A stretch of DNA of 17,500 bases from Symbiodinium natans. Its lineage: Eukaryota; Sar; Dinophyceae; Suessiales; Symbiodiniaceae. Shown here one piece after another: positions 13,331 to 17,500 of the stretch (positions are counted from its first letter, which is position 1; the number at the start of each line of letters is the position of its first letter). The DNA lies in the NCBI GenBank assembly GCA_905221605.1, contig CAJNDS010002095.1, forward strand, positions 180,001 to 197,500. Reading direction: 5' to 3'. The notes under the pieces were generated by a model. It was given only the letters and a program-made list of their open reading frames with translations. It was not told where the DNA came from and did not search any database. The translations under genes were made by a program, and so were the position numbers.

Positions 13331-13512
13331 GGGGGTCGAGGGGGTATTTTCGGGTTTTAGGGCTTTAGGGTTTTTGGGCTTGAGGGTTTTGGGGTTTTCG
13401 CGTTCAGGGTTTAGAGCTGAGGGCCTGTTTAGGGTCTGTGCGGCACAGAGACGCGCTGTGGAGTGAGGCCTACAGTTGGCCTTACTATGCTTTCAGTCTG
13501 CGTGTGGTTTAC

Positions 13513-13588
13513 TGCCTCCAAGCATGACACTTCCAAATATGAAAGGACGCTCCCGGCTGGCCTCGCCCGGGCAAAGATCACTTCCTGG
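13513..13588 (-). CDS. Candidate exon
   Basis: Minus strand: TTTGAGAG| then 25 codons (QEVIFARARPAGSVLSYLEV, SCLEA) to GCA|GTAAAC. The leading 1 nt fits the 2 nt left by 13842-13911. The frame remains open through the donor to about 13440. Confidence 0.42.
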
Positions 13589-13611
13589 CTCTCAAAGATC
13601 CCACATTGGAA

Positions 13612-13776
13612 GGGTTTAGGGTTTAGGGTTTAGTAAGGTTTGGTTTAGGGTTTAGGGTTAGGGTTTAGGGTTTAGGGTTTAGGGTTTAGGGTTTAGGGTT
13701 TAGGGTTTAGGGTTTAGGGTTTAGGGTTTAGGGTTTAGGGTTTAGGGTTTAGGGTTTAGGGTTTAGGGTTTAGGGT
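13612..13776 (+). repeat. Long (TTTAGGG)n array, one 6-mer
   Basis: About 23 units. Near the left end are a tttagtaagg interruption and a GTTAGGG unit. The remainder is perfect. Confidence 0.98.
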
Positions 13777-13841
13777 TGAGCGATACAGGATGGGGCAGGT
13801 CCAGTGTTAGGGCTTAGGGCCGTTTAGGGTTGAGTTTTTAC

Positions 13842-13911
13842 CGCCCAAAAAGCGATATCCCGGCCCCGCCCGTTTCAAACACATAAGGATACCCCAGAGA
13901 CTCCAAAACCC
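13842..13911 (-). CDS. Candidate exon starting inside an inverted-repeat terminus
   Basis: Minus strand: TTAACTAAG| then 22 codons (LESLGYPYVFETGGAGISLF) to GGGCG|GTAAAAAC. The acceptor and first codons are within the element at 13896-14003. Phase fits the next candidate, 13513-13588. Confidence 0.38.
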
Positions 13912-14003
13912 CTTAGTTAAGGAATATCCCTTCAATCAAAATATATAGGGACCCTAGTAGTATTTAAGGTCGATTCCTTAATGAAAGGGGTTTTGGAGCC
14001 TCT
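13896..14003. mobile_element. Inverted-repeat element, third type
   Basis: Left arm 13896-13924 (agagactccaaaacccctta...aaggaat) and right arm 13972-14003 (attccttaat.aaaggggttttggagcctct) are imperfect reverse complements. The interior is AT-rich. It directly abuts the family-1 copy at 14003. Confidence 0.8.
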
Positions 14004-14146
14004 ACTTAGAGGTTCAGGGTACTTAGAAACCAAGTACAATTGTACTTATAACCCACTTATAAGCCCCTTAAGTGCCCTAACATGGCTCTAAGTACAGTTA
14101 TAAGAACAGGTACAACTGGTGAATATGTACCATGAACCTCCAAGTA
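14003..14146. mobile_element. Family-1 inverted-repeat element (144 bp)
   Basis: Termini TAC.TTAGAGGTTCAGGGTAC and GTACCATGAACCTCCAAGTA. The interior carries the family core in reverse orientation (cttataacccacttataagcccctt). Noncoding. Confidence 0.88.
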
Positions 14147-14203
14147 GGCACTACGAGCTCGCGTTGCACCAGGGTCGGCGTTAAGCCCGACGCCCGGGTT
14201 CCC
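14138..14203 (-). CDS. Candidate exon running into a family-1 terminus
   Basis: Minus strand: TAGGCTTAG| then exactly 22 codons (GNPGVGLNADPGATRARSAY, LE) to TTGGAG|GTTCATGG in the element. Phase 0 at both ends. Past the opposite terminus (CTCTAAG|TAG) a stop follows at once. Confidence 0.38.
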
Positions 14204-14467
14204 CTAAGCCTACATCGCCAAACCCTACAAAACCCCTGAAACAAAAACGCTGAATACCCTGTTCAGGGTTTAGGGTTTACGGTTTAGGGTTCAGGGTCTT
14301 ACAAACCCTGAAACCACAAAACCCTTACAACCCCCCCAAATCCCTGAAGCCCCAAGCGCTCAACCTTGTTGACCCTGAACCCTGAAACTTGATATGCAAG
14401 TGTGGGCTCCAAAGTCTGAAACCAATCAGAGAGCGAAATATTAGTTTTTTATAGTGCGCTTTAGAAG
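14204..14467. other. Unique segment with sparse telomere words
   Basis: A short opposed pair of tracts is seen at about 14264-14345 (ttcagggtttagggtttacgg, then cttacaaaccctgaaacc). No gene supported. Confidence 0.5.
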
Positions 14468-14533
14468 CCCTGAACCCTAAACCCTAAACCCTAAACCCTA
14501 AACCCTAAACCCTAAACCCTAAACCCCAAACCC
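14468..14533 (-). repeat. (CCCTAAA)n array
   Basis: Eight perfect units, then ccccaaacccaaa. Confidence 0.96.
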
Positions 14534-14543
14534 AAATCCGATC

Positions 14544-14614
14544 CTATCCTAGAAGCATTGGGGGTTCATAGGCTTCCCAGGGCTCATAGGGCCAGATGTC
14601 CCCAAACCCCAAGC
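14544..14614 (-). CDS. Candidate terminal exon
   Basis: Minus strand: GAGTTTAG| then LGFGDIWPYEPWEAYEPPML, LG, TAG. Rich in W, Y, P and E. The acceptor is a TTTAG|G within telomere-like sequence. Product unknown. Confidence 0.33.
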
Positions 14615-14683
14615 CTAAACTCTGTCTCATGGGGCTATGGGCTTGTAGGATTGCATGTCCTGGAGTCACAGAGGGGTTTAGAG

Positions 14684-14848
14684 TTTAGGGTTTAGGGTTT
14701 AGGGTCTTAGAGGGGTTTAGGGGTTAGGGTTTAGGGCTTTGGCACGCTAGTGGTTGAGAGGATTCGGGCTTTCAGGTTCGGTGGGAAGGGTTTCTTTCGG
14801 TTGAAGGTTTAGGGTTTAGGGTTTAGGGTTTAGGGTTTAGGACTTAGG
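14684..14848 (+). repeat. TTTAGGG arrays inside a 113-bp direct duplication
   Basis: Arrays 14684-14735 and 14805-14848 are each followed by 'gggctttgg.acgc...ggttg.gaggattcgg.cttt' (14734 and 14847), so array and flank were duplicated together. Confidence 0.9.
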
Positions 14849-14931
14849 GCTTTGGAACGCAAGGGGTTGGGAGGATTCGGACTTTCGTAGGGCTTTGGGG
14901 CGGGTTAGAGTCCTCGGGCTCGCAGACTAAG

Positions 14932-14972
14932 ACATCGGAGAAGCGGCTGAAGACCTGGACAGGATGTTCTAT
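14932..14972 (+). CDS. Candidate short exon, plus strand
   Basis: CAGACTAAG| then IGEAAEDLDRMFY and |GTGGGG. The minus strand gives only a micro-exon (TSCP) between CACATAG| and |GTCTTC. Both sides carry G-strand arrays. Confidence 0.28.
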
Positions 14973-14979
14973 GTGGGGG

Positions 14980-15028
14980 GTTTAGGGTTTAGGGTTTAGG
15001 GCTTAGGGCTTAGGGCTTGGGGCTTAGG
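14980..15028 (+). repeat. (TTTAGGG)n array decaying to CTTAGGG/CTTGGGG
   Basis: Three canonical units, then cttaggg repeated and cttgggg. The region 15029-15194 holds sparse G-strand words (gggttgagggttgaggg) and no gene. Confidence 0.93.
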
Positions 15029-15263
15029 GTCCGGCATGTGCCCCCAAAAGAGCCCAATGCCCCTTAGTTTCACGGTTTAGCTGAGGACTTATCAAGTTTT
15101 TTGTAAGGTTTGAGGTTTAGGGTTTCGCCCCTCAAGTAAGCGTTTCGGGTTACTAGAGTCTGGGGGTTGAGGGTTGAGGGTTGAGGGTTTGGGGTCAACT
15201 AAGGTTTAGGGTTTGTAGGGCATTTAGAGATGAGGGGCCTTGGAGTATGTATGCAAACCCTAC

Positions 15264-15314
15264 CTGATGGTACCCCCGAACTTGTTGAAACCCCGAAGGC
15301 CCCAAGCCCCGAAG
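15264..15314 (-). CDS. Candidate exon, in phase with 15427-15531
   Basis: Minus strand: GGGACTCAG| then FGAWGLRGFNKFGGTI to ATCAG|GTAGGG, both good motifs. Leading 1 nt pairs with the 2 nt ending 15427-15531. A different minus frame is open across 15195-15398. Glycine-rich, no family recognised. Confidence 0.42.
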
Positions 15315-15402
15315 CTGAGTCCCTACACAATGAACCCTGAACCGATGTTTTGAACATTTTCTTGTTCGTGGTGAAGGGTTCGCGGCATTGGGGAACACGG
15401 AT

Positions 15403-15426
15403 TACCCTAAACCCTAAACCCGAAAC
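15403..15426 (-). repeat. Short CCCTAAA/CCCGAAA tract
   Basis: Two canonical units and one cccgaaac at the border of an island. Confidence 0.85.
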
Positions 15427-15531
15427 CCGAATCTATGAGTTTGAGCTTGGGAAGCTGCCTCGCATAGAAGAGTGTTCGCAGTTGTGGAGTTAAGGGCAAG
15501 GGGTTGCAAGTGCCCGGAATACCATGGGATT
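15427..15531 (-). CDS. Candidate exon, 105 nt, middle of an in-phase trio
   Basis: Minus strand: TCGCATTCAG| then IPWYSGHLQPLALNSTTANT, LLCEAASQAQTHRF to TTCGG|GTTTCGGG. It fits 15727-15794 upstream (2+1 nt) and 15264-15314 downstream (2+1 nt). The plus strand has a shorter open end (ELGKLPRIEECSQLWS, stop). Confidence 0.45.
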
Positions 15532-15610
15532 CTGAATGCGAGAACTAACGACGCCTAACTCCCGTAGAACTCGGCACCCTAAACCCAAATTCTTCAACCC
15601 GGCAGTAATG

Positions 15611-15695
15611 GCCCTAAACCCTAAACCCTAAACCCCAAACCCAAAACCCCAAACCCCAAACCCTAAACCGAAAACCGTAAACCCAAAACCCTAAC
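15611..15695 (-). repeat. CCCTAAA/CCCCAAA array, degenerate
   Basis: Includes ccgaaaaccgtaaacc and cccaaaa variants at the right. Confidence 0.9.
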
Positions 15696-15726
15696 TCTTG
15701 AGCCCGATAATCCTGAAGACTGAAAC

Positions 15727-15794
15727 CTGCGCGACCAAGGTGCCGGATTGCTGTACATTCGGAGCTGCACGGTGGTGGCCACAATCAGAAAAAC
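15727..15794 (-). CDS. Candidate exon with good splice-like borders
   Basis: Minus strand: CTTGTTTCACCAG| then VFLIVATTVQLRMYSNPAPW, SR, to CGCAG|GTTTCAG. Hydrophobic start and G/C third positions. Opposed arrays flank it (C-strand left, G-strand right). The plus strand is also open (TETCATKVPDCCTFGAA...). Ends with 2 nt, matching 15427-15531. Confidence 0.47.
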
Positions 15795-15808
15795 CTGGTG
15801 AAACAAGG

Positions 15809-15833
15809 CTTAGGGTTTAGGGGTTTAGGGTTA
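15809..15833 (+). repeat. Short TTTAGGG tract
   Basis: Gcttaggg, tttagggg, tttaggg. Confidence 0.85.
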
Positions 15834-15910
15834 CAAGGTAAACCCGAAAATACCTCTAAACCCACACAAGGCATCCCAAAAAGTCTTTGAAAACAAGAAC
15901 CCTAAACAAC

Positions 15911-15957
15911 CTAATCTTTGGAAATGCTCTAGAAAGTTTGAACACGCTTACACCATA
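15911..15957 (-). CDS. Candidate exon starting at a family-1 terminus
   Basis: Minus strand: the element end ACCTCCCAG| is followed by YGVSVFKLSRAFPKI to ATTAG|GTTGTTTAGGG. The plus strand reads FGNALESLNTLTPYWE into the element's AG|GT. Its 2-nt end does not match the next candidate. Confidence 0.3.
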
Positions 15958-16072
15958 CTGGGAGGTTCATGGTACTTCTTAACCAATGACAACTGTACTT
16001 ATAACTGTACTCATAACCACATTAGGGCACTTAAGGGGCTTATAAGTGGGTTATAAGTAAAGTTATATTTGG
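15956..16072 (+). mobile_element. Family-1 element, right end missing
   Basis: Begins TACTGGGAGGTTCATGGTAC and carries the core 'ttagggcacttaaggggcttataagtgggttataag' in pieces (about 16023-16060). No inverted terminus follows. Sequence to 16227 is unique G-rich (gggtagatagggttt) without a gene. Confidence 0.8.
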
Positions 16073-16227
16073 CTGATGGTAGGGTAGATAGGGTTTATTG
16101 GGTAGATAGGCTTGAAAGGGTTGAGAGCATGGGGCGTTTCGAGTTGAAAAGGGTTCGGGGTGGTTAGGCTTTGGCAAATTAGGGCTTGGTAGGGATTATA
16201 GGGGTTGGTGTTTTGGATTTCACTTAC

Positions 16228-16392
16228 TTGGGGTTTGGGGTTTACGGTTTGGGGTTGAGGGTTTCAGGGCTTTGTTTAAGTTTGGGCTTAAGAGCTTAGG
16301 TTTCCTTTGGGTTTGGGGTTTAGGGTTTAGGGTTTCGGGTGCAGGGTTTCGGGTGTAGGGTTTGGGGTTTGGGGTGTAGGGTTTAGGGTTTA
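16228..16392 (+). repeat. Mixed TTTGGGG/TTTAGGG/TGTAGGG tract ending head-to-head
   Basis: Dense at 16313-16392, where gggtgtaggg and gggtgcaggg variants alternate. The last unit is followed directly by 'ttaaccctac', an inverted TAGGGTTTAACCCTA junction. Confidence 0.88.
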
Positions 16393-16402
16393 ACCCTACA
16401 AG

Positions 16403-16483
16403 CCCTGCATCCCGGATCAGGTTGTCGAGTCTGGCTTGAACAGTGATTCAGGGAGCCGGGACCAAGAACTGTGGCAACCCTAA
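16403..16483 (+). CDS. Weak candidate exon, plus strand
   Basis: CCTACAAG| then CIPDQVVESGLNSDSGSRDQ, ELWQP, TAA, the stop supplied by the next CCCTAAA array. An internal GATCAG|GTTGTC would give a six-codon exon. A minus reading (SRLPESLFKPDSTT) exists. Confidence 0.25.
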   Translation, partial: PCIPDQVVESGLNSDSGSRDQELWQP

Positions 16484-16548
16484 ACCCTAAACCCTACACC
16501 CTACACCCTAAACCCTAAACCCTCAACCCTAAACCCTAAACCCCAAAC
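16477..16548 (-). repeat. (CCCTAAA)n array with CCCTACA variants
   Basis: Two ccctaca units and a ccctcaa among canonical ones. Right edge CCCCAAAC|CCTTCGC. Confidence 0.94.
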
Positions 16549-16617
16549 CCTTCGCGAAGACTTCCTCCTTAGACAGTCCGGTCACGCGGCTGAGGGCCAC
16601 ACGATGAAGCAGAAAAC
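16549..16617 (-). CDS. Candidate exon
   Basis: Minus strand: GGGTTTAAG| then FLLHRVALSRVTGLSKEEVF, AK, to AAGG|GTTTGGGG. Looks like an amphipathic helix and has the GLSKxE string. The plus strand is also open (DFLLRQSGHAAEGHTMKQKT). The phase matches neither neighbour. Confidence 0.4.
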
Positions 16618-16870
16618 CTTAAACCCCTCCCATGGCCGACCCGTTAGGGTTTCTGCTACTTTTGGCGTTAAGGGTTTCTAAACCCTTACCCCCAAGTTTG
16701 CTTCAACCAGCCCTTAATCCAGCAATTGCTTAAGAACCCCCAAACAAAAGAAAACAGATTCTTCCTTATAAGGGCAATATAGGGATTAGTGTTTTTCATA
16801 TTATTGGGGGGGGGGGGGTTCTGGAGCAAATAGTAGTAATTTGGAACACTGAGCACTGAATCCCTGTAAC
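16618..16870. other. Unique segment with G13 homopolymer and small palindrome
   Basis: TAAGGGTTT-ct-AAACCCTTA hairpin at 16669-16688. Thirteen G at 16806-16818. No gene supported. Confidence 0.6.
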
Positions 16871-16951
16871 AGCGCTGTCCAACTTCTTGCGCGGAGCAAG
16901 CTGACCCAGCTGCGAGAAGAGCAGTGCAAAAAGACCGTCGGTCACGGAATC
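16871..16951 (-). CDS. Candidate exon, exactly 27 codons
   Basis: Minus strand: CAAAGACAAG| then SVTDGLFALLFSQLGQLAPR, KKLDSA to GCGCT|GTTACAG, phase 0 at both ends. C-rich sense sequence precedes it. The plus-strand alternative (ARSKLTQLREEQCKKTVGHG) is equally natural-looking. Confidence 0.38.
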
Positions 16952-17039
16952 CTTGTCTTTGGGGTTGAAGGTTTTGGGTTTAGGGTTTTGGGTTGTCTTG
17001 GGGTTGAGGGCCTAATGGCTTCGGAATGTAGGGTTTGCT

Positions 17040-17105
17040 GTTTAGGGTTTAAGAATTTCAACCCTAAACCCTAAACCCTAAACCCTAAACCCTACACCCT
17101 AAACC
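17040..17105. repeat. Head-to-head telomeric hairpin and CCCTAAA array
   Basis: GTTTAGGGTT (17040-17049) and AACCCTAAAC (17060-17069) form a perfect 10-bp stem around a 10-nt loop. The C-strand array continues to 17105. Confidence 0.92.
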
Positions 17106-17235
17106 AATCTCGGGTTGAGCAAGTTAAGAGATTTAGAAGCCAAGGCGTGAGGCTGTTCAGAGTTTAGGGAATGCTTTCGAAGGCTTCAGGCCTGCGAGCA
17201 GTTGGGTCGCTTGGGGTTAGGATGTTCGGGTTTCG

Positions 17236-17268
17236 GGCTTAGGGTTTAGAGTTTAGGGCTTCGGGTTG
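17236..17268 (+). repeat. Short degenerate TTTAGGG tract
   Basis: Cttaggg, tttagag, tttaggg and tcggg units. The region 17106-17235 is unique. Confidence 0.8.
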
Positions 17269-17273
17269 CCTAC

Positions 17274-17330
17274 GAATCTGAAAGCATGAAGGGCAGTTGC
17301 AGGGCGGGGATCTTGTGCGATGGGTACCAT
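17274..17330 (-). CDS. Candidate exon
   Basis: Minus strand: CACTTAG| then WYPSHKIPALQLPFMLSD to GATTC|GTAGGC. Mostly G/C third positions. A second frame reads PIAQDPRPATALHAFRFVG. Product unknown. Confidence 0.37.
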
Positions 17331-17380
17331 CTAAGTGTCTGTGGGGTGTGGGGATTGACAACTAAGGGCGACAAACTTAA

Positions 17381-17487
17381 TGTTGGTTAGTAGCAAATGG
17401 GGGAATGAGGTACCCTATATAGTCCCTTAAAGGGTACATATAGGGAATAGAGGGTACGTTATTCCCTCATTCCCTACGAACCAACAG
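17381..17487. mobile_element. Inverted-repeat element, fourth type
   Basis: Outer TGTTGGTTAGTAG / CTACGAACCAACA and inner GGGAATGAG (17401-17409) / CTCATTCCC (17466-17474) arms pair, with a further gtaccc...gggtac pair inside. Bordered by unique sequence. Confidence 0.75.
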
Positions 17488-17500
17488 TACGCAAAGTGCA

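Noticed and set aside
174-17330. One continuous minus-strand gene from all candidate exons
   Set aside because: Most neighbouring candidates have incompatible phases, several carry stop codons (1265, 11277, 14544), and many islands are open on both strands.
1-17500. True chromosome end or subtelomere
   Set aside because: Arrays occur in both orientations, are short and are scattered with unique DNA. No terminal, uniformly oriented array is present. A subtelomeric location cannot be excluded.

Overview
The window looks like nuclear DNA of an intron-rich protist, most probably a dinoflagellate (Symbiodinium/Polarella-like). Telomere-type heptamers (TTTAGGG/CCCTAAA) occur as some fifty short interstitial arrays in both orientations. 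Between them lie short GC-richer islands, small terminal-inverted-repeat elements and a block of satellites. There is no prokaryotic operon, no long ORF, and no rRNA, tRNA or CRISPR that I can recognise. Other lineages with TTTAGGG telomeres (chromerids, green algae, plants) are not excluded.

Layout. 1-4.5 kb: telomeric arrays, two copies of inverted-repeat family 1 (351, 1763), a 113-bp palindrome (2542-2654) and several candidate exons. 4.6-9.5 kb: a pure TTTGGGG block, a long family-1 copy (4945-5181), a 75-codon minus-strand ORF (5802-6029), two large opposed GGGTTTAT-like domains (7125-7765), a family-2 element (8712-8855) and long degenerate CCCTAAA tracts. 9.6-10.73 kb: five different tandem repeats directly abutting (TTTAGGA, a 9-mer, a 31-mer, a ~165-mer, AT). 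10.8-17.5 kb: more arrays, a family-2 copy split by a CCCTAAA array (11388-11615), an open minus-strand frame at 12631-12801, further family-1 copies (14003, 15956) and a final inverted-repeat element (17381-17487).

Genes. Many islands read, mostly on the minus strand, as 40-120 nt open segments between AG and GT/GC dinucleotides, so I annotate them as candidate exons. The support is weak. A 70-nt segment nearly always has an open frame among six, many islands are open on both strands, and only a minority of neighbouring candidates have compatible phases. Exceptions are 15794-15264 (three in phase), 3364-2341 (three in phase) and 1922-1657 (two in phase). They may be exons of one or more fragmented genes, gene relics or partly chance. 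No product could be recognised.

Most interesting reading: (i) inverted-repeat elements whose termini carry splice-like AG|GT and AAG| motifs, as introners do; (ii) telomeric repeats placed exactly at putative intron ends; (iii) a telomeric array that demonstrably interrupts an older element and is flanked by a 10-bp direct repeat.
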